A stretch of DNA of 7,135 nt from Zhenpiania hominis (GCF_014333425.1 NZ_JACRYT010000037.1:1-7135), one strand, 5' to 3'; counted from the stretch's first letter, positions 1 to 7,028 are shown. Translations and numbers: made by a program. The notes: a model not told the origin generated them from the sequence alone.

Positions 1-176
1 TCTTCTGAAATATTTACAACGGAATATTGCTCACCGCTTTCATCCACGATCTGCATCTTCCCCGCAAGCCCGTCAATTCTTTCCGGAAAGTTCATTGCAG
101 GAATCTGTCCTTCGCTTCCCTCTTTTGCCCGCAGGGAATCTGCTATGTCGGTAAATAGCGTTGTTAATTGACTCAT
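1..176 (-). CDS. Partial small phage tail-associated protein (N-terminal 58 residues)
   Basis: The ATG at 176 opens a frame that runs off the left edge, so only the N-terminus is visible. It begins MSQLTTLFTDIADSLRAKEG and continues through a short segment ending near PERIDGLAGK. The pattern IAD-x-[IL]R-x-K-x-G followed by a short spacer and a P-x-x-[IF]-x-x-[IR]I stretch is a module I know from many small proteins at the distal end of tail operons in clostridial phages and prophages. No enzymatic motif is seen. The start is well supported: an exceptionally good ribosome binding site lies 7 nt upstream, overlapping the stop codon of the fibre gene before it. Its place directly after the fibre suggests a fibre accessory, fibre continuation or receptor-binding component, but that is inference from position. 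Confidence 0.75.
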   Translation of the reverse strand, partial: MSQLTTLFTDIADSLRAKEGSEGQIPAMNFPERIDGLAGKMQIVDESGEQYSVVNISE

Positions 177-180
177 ATTC

Positions 181-191
181 TCACCTCCTTA
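181..191 (-). promoter_or_regulatory. Ribosome binding site of the partial gene, overlapping the fibre stop codon
   Basis: On the minus strand this reads TAAGGAGGTGA, an 11-nt perfect complement of the usual 16S rRNA 3' end. Its first three bases are the fibre gene's TAA stop. The spacing from GGAGG to the ATG at 176 is 7 nt. It fixes the start of the partial gene and suggests high, coupled translation. Confidence 0.85.
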
Positions 192-935
192 ATAGGACGC
201 ATTCAGCGCCGCTGTGATGTTGGTATTAATTGCGTCTGTGATTTTCTGATCGGTTTCAGTTTTTGTATAAACCTCTGTCTTTGTATACGTCTCCGTTTTT
301 GTGTAAACATCAACTTTTTTTGGATAGGCTGCATCCGATTCCGTCTTCGTATAAACGTCAGCTTTTTTTGCATACGGTTCCAGCTGGGCCGATATATCAA
401 TGCTGTCAAATTCCTCCCGCAGATCTTCCAGATCGGTCTTTTTTGCATAACGCTGATCGGCCTGCTCCACCGTCAGCTTCCCCGCCTCATTTAGCACCAC
501 CTCAACATTATCCGCATTGGCTACGTTCACAGCAAGATTAAAGTCAATCGAAAAGCCCGGAGCATCCCCCTCAGATGGAACCGGCTCACCGGTGTCCCGT
601 GTAAGCTGTGCGACCAGGTAGAGGATTTCCCCTACATCTGGGTCCTGCGCGTATACGCCCACTTGAAAGAGTTCATAGCCCGTTTCCAGTCCAGCATTGC
701 TCAAGAACACCGGAATCGTTAGAGTGGTGTTTTCCGATCCGGAAACTGGATGAATCAAGTCTTTCAGTTCCAGCGTTTGCACTGGCTCGCTGACACTCGT
801 TAAAGCTGCAAGCTGCGCCTGCTCCACTTTTCCCGCGCCGGACATGGCCTTTGTCAGCTTTAGCGTCAACTCGCTGTTTGGCAGCTTCTGATCTAGCGCA
901 AGACCGGCTGTTGTTTTAATCATGTAAAAGTCCAA
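189..935 (-). CDS. Phage tail fibre protein with YTKTE repeats
   Basis: This 248-residue protein is a probable host-recognition fibre attached to the baseplate. Residues about 5-145 resemble the N-terminal region of Firmicutes tail fibre / tail-collar proteins (DUF3751-like). A segment with GLETGYELFQVGVYAQDPD followed by GEILYLVAQL matches the conserved 'IGLFAQDPDEGEILY' core of that family. Residues 155-187 contain LTVEQADQRYAKKTDLEDL, a linker type common before trimeric fibre shafts. Residues 188-229 are made of short repeats (YAKKADVYTKTESD, YPKKVDVYTKTE, then YTKTEx units), and the last 19 residues form a short polar tail. The TTG at 935 is preferred over the ATG at 923 because GGAGGG lies 7 nt before TTG but 19 nt before ATG. 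It lies 2 nt after the DUF2313 gene, the usual fibre position in PBSX-like tails. It is short for a complete fibre, so the next gene may supply more of it. Confidence 0.85.
   Translation of the reverse strand: MDFYMIKTTAGLALDQKLPNSELTLKLTKAMSGAGKVEQAQLAALTSVSEPVQTLELKDLIHPVSGSENTTLTIPVFLSNAGLETGYELFQVGVYAQDPDVGEILYLVAQLTRDTGEPVPSEGDAPGFSIDFNLAVNVANADNVEVVLNEAGKLTVEQADQRYAKKTDLEDLREEFDSIDISAQLEPYAKKADVYTKTESDAAYPKKVDVYTKTETYTKTEVYTKTETDQKITDAINTNITAALNASY
249..374 (-). repeat. Tandem YTKTE coding repeats in the fibre shaft
   Basis: Four YTKTEx hexapeptides (residues 195-200, 211-216, 217-222 and 223-228) and two longer Y-x-K-K-x-D-V-Y-T-K-T-E units occupy this stretch. At DNA level the two long units (around 345-375 and 298-327) share most bases, and the short units differ mainly at third codon positions. 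Such repeats are typical of coiled or beta-helical trimeric fibre shafts. They can gain or lose units by recombination. Confidence 0.85.
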
Positions 936-937
936 AG

Positions 938-1564
938 TTATCCCTCCTTAATCGGCTGTTTTATGCGGCTGCACAAAGAGCTGCCATGATAGGTTGTTTC
1001 TTGCATATCATAATCCTTTGAAATGACGGACATCGGTATCTGATAATTCCGTTTCATGCTGACGGCTCCGGCGGTGTAAAGTATATGATTCGATTCAAAA
1101 TAATCGTATAGCGCAACACCTATTAGATAATCCAATGGGATCATTTCCTCAAACATATCTGTAATGCTTTTTTGCATGCGAATCCCATACGGAACCTGTC
1201 TCCAATGGATGCGGCAGGAGATCGTTTTTGCATCAAGGTCAATCGTCAGGATGTAATTTCCTTCTCCCAGAACAGTGTCCAGCTTTCGCCGGAGCGCACG
1301 CTCCGTATAAGGAGGAACGCTAAACCATTTCAACAGCACCTCTAGTCGCCGTTCTTCCAGTGTTGCTGTATCAAGCGGCTGAATTCCTAATATTTTTTCG
1401 CGCCGTGCGATACCGGATTCTTCTGACGTGCAAACGGCAATATTGTTGTCAACTTCATCCATCGCACGTTCAAAGGATTCACCTGCCTTGTCCCCTGCCT
1501 CAATGGAAAGTCGTACATCTTCGATATGCAGAACCGCATCCGGATACCGAATCTCTAAGAGCAT
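938..1564 (-). CDS. xkdU: XkdU/YmfQ-like tail baseplate protein (DUF2313)
   Basis: This 208-residue protein has the hallmark of DUF2313 (YmfQ/XkdU). Residues about 29-75 (ESFERAMDEVDNNIAVC..., GIARREKILGIQPLDTATLE, ERR) match the family's 'RALERAEEEVEALL...GLARWEKLLGLPP...TLEERRARVL' core, followed by a small mixed domain with an NYILTIDL strand. The family is a baseplate component encoded next to baseplate J and is compared with T4-type wedge or tail-completion proteins; it has no known catalytic role. Residues 160-208 (ILYTAGAVSMKRNYQIP onward) form a C-terminal extension I do not recognise. The gene starts with ATG behind AAGGGG and overlaps the end of the baseplate J gene by 10 nt, which suggests coupled translation. 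Confidence 0.87.
   Translation of the reverse strand: MLLEIRYPDAVLHIEDVRLSIEAGDKAGESFERAMDEVDNNIAVCTSEESGIARREKILGIQPLDTATLEERRLEVLLKWFSVPPYTERALRRKLDTVLGEGNYILTIDLDAKTISCRIHWRQVPYGIRMQKSITDMFEEMIPLDYLIGVALYDYFESNHILYTAGAVSMKRNYQIPMSVISKDYDMQETTYHGSSLCSRIKQPIKEG
941..947 (-). promoter_or_regulatory. Ribosome binding site that selects the TTG start of the fibre gene
   Basis: On the minus strand GGAGGGA lies inside the last codons of the DUF2313 gene. From the GGAGG core it is 7 nt to the TTG at 935 and 19 nt to the in-frame ATG at 923, so TTG is the better start. Confidence 0.7.
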
Positions 1565-2619
1565 GTCAATTCACCCCTTACCGGAACACTTCCGTCTGTT
1601 ATCTGCAAGTTTGCCGCATTTCCGTTAATCGTAGTATCGTTTACATCCAAGATCCCTTCTACTTCCACAATCCTTGCTTCAATCTGTAAGATTCGGACAA
1701 TCAACGCTTCACTTTCCTCCCATTCCTGACGTAGCTCCAGAAGATATTCATCGACTTTTGCATCAATGTAAGATTGCAAATCTTCATAAGAATATCCCTC
1801 ATCGTATGTGATTGTTGTTGAGATATTGATCTCTATTTCTTCCACCGCAAAGACCTCCACCCTGTGACCGATTGGAGCAATTCCGTCACCCTCACCGGAG
1901 TTGACGATTGGATCAAGCGCTGTCTGTATGTTGTCTACAATGGACGGCTCTGGCGCACGAAAGTCCGCGCCTGCAATCACAACCTTTATCCGGTCTGACG
2001 GAGCTTTCACCCTGCTCAACTTACAAGCGTTTACTCCGCTGAGTTCCTTGATTTGCGTCATGTAATATTCACGATTTCCGGCGAATCCTTTATAATCAAA
2101 GGTGTTCAATAGTCTCGTTCGGTATTCCTCGATATCCTCTTCGTCCTCGCCTTCTTTGATACACTTCAGGAGCTTTCCCCATTCAAATTCCTCAATAAAT
2201 TCAACGGGCTCTAAATCACCTAGCACAAGATTCGGTGCGGATCCGGCGGTGTCACATCCCACTTCATAAATATGCTCGATTTCATCTACGCATCGATAGA
2301 CGGTGTAGTTATATTCATCCAGATTAAATTCGCTTCCGTCCGGTACCGCGCAGTTAAACTGCGCTTGAAATTCTGCATAGGTTGCTTCTTTTAATTCGCA
2401 TCCGCGGTCATTTCCGGCACGAATCAAATGATCCATGTCTGCCGTATCAACAAAAAGATTTGCTTCAATTCCGGCCAAAACAAGATAGGCTTCTTCCAGT
2501 CTTGCTGCTTGTTTTGCGCAAGCATTATAAATCAAGCTTCCCTCTGCAGTAGAAACTCCTTCCGGCATTTCAGTCAGCATTTCATCTAAAATATTCTCAA
2601 AGGTCCGATCCTCAAACAT
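1555..2619 (-). CDS. xkdT: Baseplate J-like protein (XkdT family), baseplate wedge
   Basis: This 354-residue protein has the usual length for phage baseplate J (P2 gpJ, Mu gp47, PBSX XkdT), the wedge protein that links the hub to the baseplate periphery. The N-terminal part (residues 1-60) includes STAEGSLIYNACAKQAARLE, equivalent to the family's 'PTxxGSxxYxlxxAxAxE' region. Residues 158-182 (EDEEDIEEYRTRLL, then GFAGN) match the conserved 'DDEEYRxRLL...fGGN' segment. Residues 236-256 contain DPIVNSGEGDGIAPIGHRV, close to the family's 'GexxGxAPIGhxV' signature. The C-terminal part ends with VEGILDVNDTTINGNAANLQ and a final VPVRGEL strand, as expected. It overlaps the upstream XkdS-like gene by 8 nt and the downstream DUF2313 gene by 10 nt. 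Its ribosome binding site lies inside the XkdS coding end. Confidence 0.95.
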   Translation of the reverse strand: MFEDRTFENILDEMLTEMPEGVSTAEGSLIYNACAKQAARLEEAYLVLAGIEANLFVDTADMDHLIRAGNDRGCELKEATYAEFQAQFNCAVPDGSEFNLDEYNYTVYRCVDEIEHIYEVGCDTAGSAPNLVLGDLEPVEFIEEFEWGKLLKCIKEGEDEEDIEEYRTRLLNTFDYKGFAGNREYYMTQIKELSGVNACKLSRVKAPSDRIKVVIAGADFRAPEPSIVDNIQTALDPIVNSGEGDGIAPIGHRVEVFAVEEIEINISTTITYDEGYSYEDLQSYIDAKVDEYLLELRQEWEESEALIVRILQIEARIVEVEGILDVNDTTINGNAANLQITDGSVPVRGELTCS

Positions 2620-3037
2620 CGACTTCCACCACCTCGCTTTCTCCGAAATCAGTTAACAGGCGAAAGGAAAGTATTACCTTTTCGCCCTTCATTTCACAAA
2701 TAAAATTTTCAATTCCAGATATGAACGGATTTTCATAGAGACATTCTTCTGTCATTCGCTTCAGTTCAGTTGAAATATACGCCTGTGTATATCCTCTTCC
2801 AAGCATATCTTCATAATCCTGTCCATAGTCGAGAGAATAGACATAGTAGCGTTCTCTTGCAGTCTGTAGCGCAAGCCACGCCCAAACCACCACCGCATCC
2901 ACGCCTTCCACAATCTTTCCTGTCAGCTTTCCAGTTTCAAAATCCACCCCGTATTCCCGGGGCATATATTCGGATTCGTCCTCTTCAAGCTCAATCCCTT
3001 CCTCTTCCAGTTCTTCTTCGACAAAAGGAAAAATCAT
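2612..3037 (-). CDS. xkdS: XkdS-like baseplate protein (DUF2634, gp25-type)
   Basis: This 141-residue protein belongs to the DUF2634/XkdS family, whose place next to baseplate J corresponds to the T4 gp25 / P2 gpW wedge proteins. The diagnostic stretch is residues 25-47, MPREYGVDFETGKLTGKIVE followed by GVD. It precedes VWAWLALQTARERYYVYSLDY, the family's 'vWiykaLxTeRyryxiYswdYG' core. It begins with a strongly acidic leader (residues 7-22, mostly Glu). It starts at an ATG sharing ATGA with the stop of the XkdR-like gene, a classic coupling overlap. Its ribosome binding sequence, GGTGG, lies in the preceding gene's last codons. Confidence 0.92.
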   Translation of the reverse strand: MIFPFVEEELEEEGIELEEDESEYMPREYGVDFETGKLTGKIVEGVDAVVVWAWLALQTARERYYVYSLDYGQDYEDMLGRGYTQAYISTELKRMTEECLYENPFISGIENFICEMKGEKVILSFRLLTDFGESEVVEVDV

Positions 3038-3357
3038 ACTTCCACCACCTTTGCTAGTACAACGAATTGTTCTGCATCGTCTCGTACCAGTTTAACTGCT
3101 ACCACAAGATCCCCTTCTTCTAAAATGTTTGCCTTGTATGCTTTCAGGTTGCTAGTTTCCGATTTATCGGTGTGGTAGTATCTTTCGTCCTTGTCAAACG
3201 TCAAATTGCAGTCCATCAAGTAATCGTCAAAATCCAGCGTTATGTCTGCTAGTTTGATCTTCTTTCCCGATTCAACCGTACCGATCTGGATCGGCGGGTC
3301 GTTGTAATATTTACCCTGAGATCGCATTTGTGTAATAAGTCGCTCATATGCGTTCAT
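3034..3357 (-). CDS. xkdR: XkdR-like tail protein (DUF2577)
   Basis: This 107-residue protein matches DUF2577 (XkdR/YqbR) in length and in the segments DPPIQIGTVESGKKIKLADI, DDYLMDCNL and the final beta strand pair GDLVVAVKLVRDD...QFVVLAKVV. These correspond to the family's 'pPiqiGtV...ikLgd...l...GDkVallp...ggq.yivldkv' layout. It is a small beta-rich protein found between the hub and the XkdS/gp25-like gene in PBSX-type tails; its exact structural role is not known to me. It starts at ATG behind AAGGAGG. That site overlaps the TAA stop of the hub gene, 9 nt away. It ends in an ATGA overlap with the next gene. Confidence 0.9.
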   Translation of the reverse strand: MNAYERLITQMRSQGKYYNDPPIQIGTVESGKKIKLADITLDFDDYLMDCNLTFDKDERYYHTDKSETSNLKAYKANILEEGDLVVAVKLVRDDAEQFVVLAKVVEV

Positions 3358-3366
3358 GATGCCTCC

Positions 3367-5247
3367 TTACAAATAATTCGTCGGATTCACCGCCGTTCCC
3401 TGTCCGTTTTTATAATTCTTCAATACCTCAAAATGAAGGTGAATGGCGTAGTAGTTCGAACGCCCATATCCGGAACCGCCAACCGTACCAACCCGCTGCC
3501 CCTTTTTCACGACAGAGCCTTTTTTCAGCCCTGTTTCCGGCTTTAGATGCTGGTATCTTGTCACAATTCCGCCACCGTGGTCGATGTCAATATAATGTCC
3601 CCGTGCGCCGCCCTGGCTGAGCGGGACGTGCTTGACAACCTTCCCGTCCCATGCGGCCACACAGCGCTTTCCGCTTGCGCCCTGTGTCCCGATGTCGATT
3701 CCTGCATGAATGTGATCGCCCCGGTCGGTTCCATAGCGTCCGGTAATCCTTGTATATCCCGGAAGCGGCCAGCCCAGCTTTCCACCTTTGTACGAATTAA
3801 TAGATGCTTTGCTGCTTGTTGCTGTCACTTTCGGCCAATCCGGATAGCAGAAGCAGCTTACCTGAGAAATGCTCCGCTGCCGCCTCCGGCATACACTTCC
3901 AGTTGTGTTCCCCTCAATAGTCGTAAATTTAGAAGAGCTGCTAACCTTTTCCACAATTCCAATGTGCGACCAATTGAAAACAACCAAATCTCCCTTATGT
4001 GGCTTTTTTCCTGTCTTTCCACGAGCCTTGTACCAGTCCCGCACATCATAAACCCGCGCCGTCTTTCCTCCATTCATCAAGCACTTTCCATGACCGGATT
4101 TGTTAAAGCATGACCATACAAAAATGCAGCACCATGCTACGCCGTTCATTCCATAGTAGCGCGTCGCCGCATTCGTGTTCCCAGATATTCCAATCCATTC
4201 CCGCGCTTGATTTAGCACATCGTTAATTGCATCGCTGCTGCTTGTTGTCCCCCCGGACAAACTAGAAGTCTTAGATTTTTCTTCTGTGTCCCCGGAATAG
4301 GTATCCATGACATTCTTAAACGCAAGATCTAAAGTCATGGTGTAATTTCCGTCGCTCCATTCATGTGAATCGGATTCAATCCAGTATTTTCCGCTTAACC
4401 CTGTTCGGCTGTCGCTAATTAGCACCCCACGGCCGGATACGCATTTATAATCTCCGATAGCGGTCAAACTAGCTGACTTGTCAATCCCATGCAGCTCTTT
4501 CTTTGCCTCTGCTTTTCCTGTCCCGGAATCAACAGAAATTGCGTTTTGGTATACTCCGTATCGTTTGATATTTGAATCGTTCTTCACAACTCCAATTCTC
4601 TTGTTCTTTTCATTGTAGATGTATACCCGATTCACCATCTGATCGGTTGTGGCAGACCAGGAAGAATCAAGGATTCGTTCGCCCTCTTTGATCCAGAAGT
4701 TTGAGATGACCTTGCCCTTTTCAACCACTTCCAGTTTAGATCCGTCCATTTGCGCGATATACAACTTTCCGTTTTTGCGCTTCGCCCGCGTATAGGCGGC
4801 CATAATGATCTCGTAGTAAGTCCGTTCCTGAAAAAAGATTTTTTTGATATTTACTTTTGTTTTTGAAAGCGTACCTGTCGAAACCCCAATATCATTACAT
4901 ACCTGTTTTGCAATTTTCTCCGGCGTTTTCTTGCGAAATTTATAAGTTCCAGAGGATCGCAAGAGGTGCATCATATAATCTTGTGCCGTGTAGGAAAGTG
5001 TCCCTGCCTCAGACCGGCGTTCTCTGCTTGTCACTGTACCGACAAACTTGACAGTTTTGTTGTCCGGATAGGCAGGGTAAAACACAATCTTATCACCGTT
5101 TAAAATGTTAAGCTGCTTTACGCTACTGTCATTCGGGCTGTATGCGATCTCAAAGTCTACAGTTCGGGCCGCCTGCTTAGCGCTTCCAGACCATGTGACG
5201 CGTGTTACATAGCCGGTAATATCGTTATCTTTCCATTTTAATTTCAT
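3367..5247 (-). CDS. xkdQ: XkdQ-like baseplate hub protein fused to CHAP and M23 peptidase domains
   Basis: With the ATG at 5247 the protein has 626 residues. Residues 1 to about 315 are the XkdQ / late-control-D-like hub (start MKLKWKDNDITGYVTRVTW, then AQDYMMHLL), the collar below the tail tube. A Ser/Thr/Gly linker (about 322-340) follows. Residues about 341-475 are a CHAP-type cysteine peptidase/amidase: GVAWCCIFVWSCFNKSG holds the presumed nucleophile Cys373, WSHIGIVE holds His428, and IEGNT supplies the third polar residue. Residues about 491-626 are an M23 (LytM-type) zinc endopeptidase: HxxxD gives His514 and Asp518, YQHL gives His567, and HLHFE gives His603 and His605. Both active sites look intact. 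The fusion would let the tail tip cut peptidoglycan during DNA entry. The ATG at 5247 is chosen because it forms an ATGA overlap with the LysM gene's stop and matches family N-termini; a GTG at 5283 would add 12 residues. Confidence 0.93.
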   Translation of the reverse strand: MKLKWKDNDITGYVTRVTWSGSAKQAARTVDFEIAYSPNDSSVKQLNILNGDKIVFYPAYPDNKTVKFVGTVTSRERRSEAGTLSYTAQDYMMHLLRSSGTYKFRKKTPEKIAKQVCNDIGVSTGTLSKTKVNIKKIFFQERTYYEIIMAAYTRAKRKNGKLYIAQMDGSKLEVVEKGKVISNFWIKEGERILDSSWSATTDQMVNRVYIYNEKNKRIGVVKNDSNIKRYGVYQNAISVDSGTGKAEAKKELHGIDKSASLTAIGDYKCVSGRGVLISDSRTGLSGKYWIESDSHEWSDGNYTMTLDLAFKNVMDTYSGDTEEKSKTSSLSGGTTSSSDAINDVLNQAREWIGISGNTNAATRYYGMNGVAWCCIFVWSCFNKSGHGKCLMNGGKTARVYDVRDWYKARGKTGKKPHKGDLVVFNWSHIGIVEKVSSSSKFTTIEGNTTGSVCRRRQRSISQVSCFCYPDWPKVTATSSKASINSYKGGKLGWPLPGYTRITGRYGTDRGDHIHAGIDIGTQGASGKRCVAAWDGKVVKHVPLSQGGARGHYIDIDHGGGIVTRYQHLKPETGLKKGSVVKKGQRVGTVGGSGYGRSNYYAIHLHFEVLKNYKNGQGTAVNPTNYL

Positions 5248-5945
5248 TTTGGGATCACCAGCTTTGTCCCCGGAAAGATCCACCAGCCTTTTACGCCTTT
5301 GTTTGTGCTGCTTTTCTTTCCGTGCTTCTTTGCCGCTTTCTCAATGACAGATTTATTCGCATTATAGATTTTTGTATATTTACTTCCTGCTCCATAGTAT
5401 TTTTTCGCAATTGCCCACAAGGTATCTCCCTTTTTCACAGTATAGTTTTTTGATTTTGATTTATTGTCCTTCCCTGGCTTCTTATTATTTTTATCATCCT
5501 TTTTTCCTCCGCCTGAGTTGTTATTATTTTTTTTATCTTTAGGAGGTTTCGTATAGGTCGGTTTTCGGTACTCCTGCATGGACAGAGTAAACTCTACGTC
5601 TCCGGATATATCCGGCTCTCCATACGAAAACGACTGAATGGTCGTTTGCAGATTGATATTTGTATCCGTAATCGTGATGCGCACCGCCTTTTCCTGCCAA
5701 CTAAGAATTTTGTCAATATAATCATACGGGTCTCGATCCTTTGCGTAAGCCGCAAAGGAATAATCCTGCCCTGGAAAAAAGCTCGTCAATTCTACCGTTT
5801 TTAATCCGGTCTTTCCCAGAATCGTAACATCGCCTTTCGTCTGCACATTAACCGTTTGGTGAGAATTTTCTACCGACACCGTAAAGGTAGAGGGAAGGAT
5901 CGGGAGCTGGATCGCATCCGTTCCGTTTTTTAACCAGATTTCCAT
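5244..5945 (-). CDS. xkdP: XkdP-like tail protein with C-terminal LysM domain
   Basis: This 233-residue protein has three parts. Residues 1 to about 128 match the XkdP-type tail domain: MEIWLKNGTDAIQLPILPST, then a segment with DVTILGKTGLKTVELTSFFP, then PYDYIDKILSW. Residues about 129-166 are a Lys/Asn/Gly-rich, low-complexity linker. Residues about 168-232 are a LysM peptidoglycan-binding domain (YTVKKGDTLWAIAKKYYG, IYNANKSVI, WIFPGTKLVIPK). It has a roughly 20-residue basic insert before the last strand, usual for this tail family. It probably sits near the tube end and anchors the tail to cell wall. The ATG at 5945 is preferred over the one at 5951 because AGGAGG abuts 5951 with no spacing but lies 6 nt from 5945. 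It lies between the tape measure and hub genes, as in PBSX. Confidence 0.92.
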   Translation of the reverse strand: MEIWLKNGTDAIQLPILPSTFTVSVENSHQTVNVQTKGDVTILGKTGLKTVELTSFFPGQDYSFAAYAKDRDPYDYIDKILSWQEKAVRITITDTNINLQTTIQSFSYGEPDISGDVEFTLSMQEYRKPTYTKPPKDKKNNNNSGGGKKDDKNNKKPGKDNKSKSKNYTVKKGDTLWAIAKKYYGAGSKYTKIYNANKSVIEKAAKKHGKKSSTNKGVKGWWIFPGTKLVIPK

Positions 5946-5951
5946 AATCAT

Positions 5952-5958
5952 CCTCCTT
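5952..5958 (-). promoter_or_regulatory. Ribosome binding site that selects the start of the LysM gene
   Basis: On the minus strand AAGGAGG directly precedes ATG ATT ATG. The first ATG has zero spacing, the second (5945) has 6 nt. The site abuts the tape measure stop codon TAA at 5960-5958. Confidence 0.75.
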
Positions 5959-7028
5959 TACGCCATATTCAGACTTGTCTTTTCCAATCGTTCTGCCAGG
6001 TAGTCTACAATCCTTTTCATGTCCGCTTCTTCGCGGACTACAAAATAATCAGCCAGTTTCGGAATTGTGATATTAATTGTTTTTTCACCCTCTGCTCTTG
6101 CCATTTGAATAGATTCATCGTGCGGATACACCCTTGTTCCACGCGGAAGATCAATAATTTCTCCACCACGCTCATGTACCTGCGCGATACCGCCACGCCA
6201 ATTATCCGTTCCTTTTGCAAGCTGCGGGATAGTCGGAATGTGATAGCTTCCAAATAACCCCTCAATTCCAGATTTTACTGCTCCGGGCAATCCGTCAATA
6301 AATCCGTTGACGCCATCAATAAACCCATTTAGGACACCAATTACTGCATTTAAAGGTGCCTTTACAATACTGCTAAATCCTTCCCATATACCTCTGAAGA
6401 TGCTTTTCACACCTTCCCATGCCTGTTTCCAATTTCCAGTGAATACACCTTTGATAAATTCAATAACGCCCTCTAAGGTAGTCATAAACGCATTGAACAT
6501 TCCACCTGCAAAATTGAAGAAATTTGTAATCAGGTTCCCCGCAATCGAAAAGGCCGCCTGAAACGCTCCGCCAAACACATCCATCACGACCGAGCCAATC
6601 CTTTTAATCGTCTCAATCTCAGGTCCAAGCAGAACCTTAATGTTGTGTCCAAATTCTTTGAAGCGGTCAACAGCCTTTTTTACAATCGGCCCGATTTTGT
6701 CCCAATTCTTGTAAATCAATAGCGCCGCAGTAGCAATTCCGGCAAGCGCTATCCCAACAGGCCCTGTCATGATCGTCTTAAAGGCTCCAAAGCCTTTCGT
6801 TCCATTTGTTAGTTTGAAAATCGCACTGCCAAGCTTTCCGGAATCTTTAATCAGATTCCCGAACCCGCCCGAAAGCTTTCCGACTGCCATGAAAACAGGT
6901 CCGATTGCCGCGACGAATCCTGCGATTTTAACCGCCGTTTTTTGCCCTGCATCGCCTAATCCATTCCACCAGTCTACCAAACCATGAACCTTGTCGATGG
7001 CAATCTCCACATAGGGGGGCGGTGTCAA
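5958..7028 (-). CDS. Tail tape measure protein, C-terminal fragment (5' end disrupted near 7023)
   Basis: The frame encodes about 356 residues, the C-terminal part of a tape measure protein, which is normally far longer (PBSX XkdO exceeds 1,000 residues). Evidence: PYVEIAIDKVHGLVDWWNGL and GQKTAVKIAGFVAAIGPVFM correspond to the family's membrane-like block. A second hydrophobic segment is GPVGIALAGIATAALLIYKNW. Then come amphipathic repeats such as VFTGNWKQAWEGVKSIFRGI and FIDGVNGFIDGL. The end carries GGIAQVHERGGEIIDLPRGT, then RVYPHD, a recurrent tape measure C-terminus. In the tail this protein fills the tube and sets its length. The frame stays open to about 7100 but without an ATG or ribosome binding site. 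TTG at 7028 is only the nearest formal start and is not convincing. All three minus frames are closed by stops between 7025 and 7103, so the upstream part of the gene does not simply continue. I read this as a broken gene or a gene cut by an inserted element. Confidence 0.85.
   Translation of the reverse strand: MTPPPYVEIAIDKVHGLVDWWNGLGDAGQKTAVKIAGFVAAIGPVFMAVGKLSGGFGNLIKDSGKLGSAIFKLTNGTKGFGAFKTIMTGPVGIALAGIATAALLIYKNWDKIGPIVKKAVDRFKEFGHNIKVLLGPEIETIKRIGSVVMDVFGGAFQAAFSIAGNLITNFFNFAGGMFNAFMTTLEGVIEFIKGVFTGNWKQAWEGVKSIFRGIWEGFSSIVKAPLNAVIGVLNGFIDGVNGFIDGLPGAVKSGIEGLFGSYHIPTIPQLAKGTDNWRGGIAQVHERGGEIIDLPRGTRVYPHDESIQMARAEGEKTINITIPKLADYFVVREEADMKRIVDYLAERLEKTSLNMA

Noticed and set aside
249..374. 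Regular short repeats that might suggest a CRISPR array.
   Set aside because: The units are contiguous, in frame, 18 nt or longer composites without spacers, and encode a fibre shaft.
168..541. Plus-strand open frames of 92 and 108 residues opposite the fibre gene.
   Set aside because: Their sequences simply mirror the antisense of the YTKTE repeats, and there is no start signal.
3547..4113. A 188-residue open frame on the plus strand opposite the hydrolase domains of the hub gene.
   Set aside because: It is antisense to a well-supported gene, has a Cys/Pro-rich composition typical of a shadow frame, and shows no ribosome binding site or domain.
5248..5283. GTG at 5283 as the start of the hub protein.
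   Set aside because: It adds 12 residues not expected in the family and lacks a clear ribosome binding site, while ATG at 5247 forms a typical ATGA overlap.
5519..5540. T-rich runs on the plus strand as a possible terminator.
   Set aside because: They encode the Lys/Asn-rich linker of the LysM protein on the minus strand and have no adjoining GC-rich stem.
7014..7019. A single-base error in the G6 run causing an apparent frameshift in the tape measure gene.
   Set aside because: The other two minus frames upstream are also closed by stops within about 50 nt and show no tape measure-like sequence, so one indel would not restore the gene.
7026..7028. TTG at 7028 as a genuine start of a short tape measure protein.
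   Set aside because: No ribosome binding site precedes it, and the protein would begin in the middle of a conserved family region.
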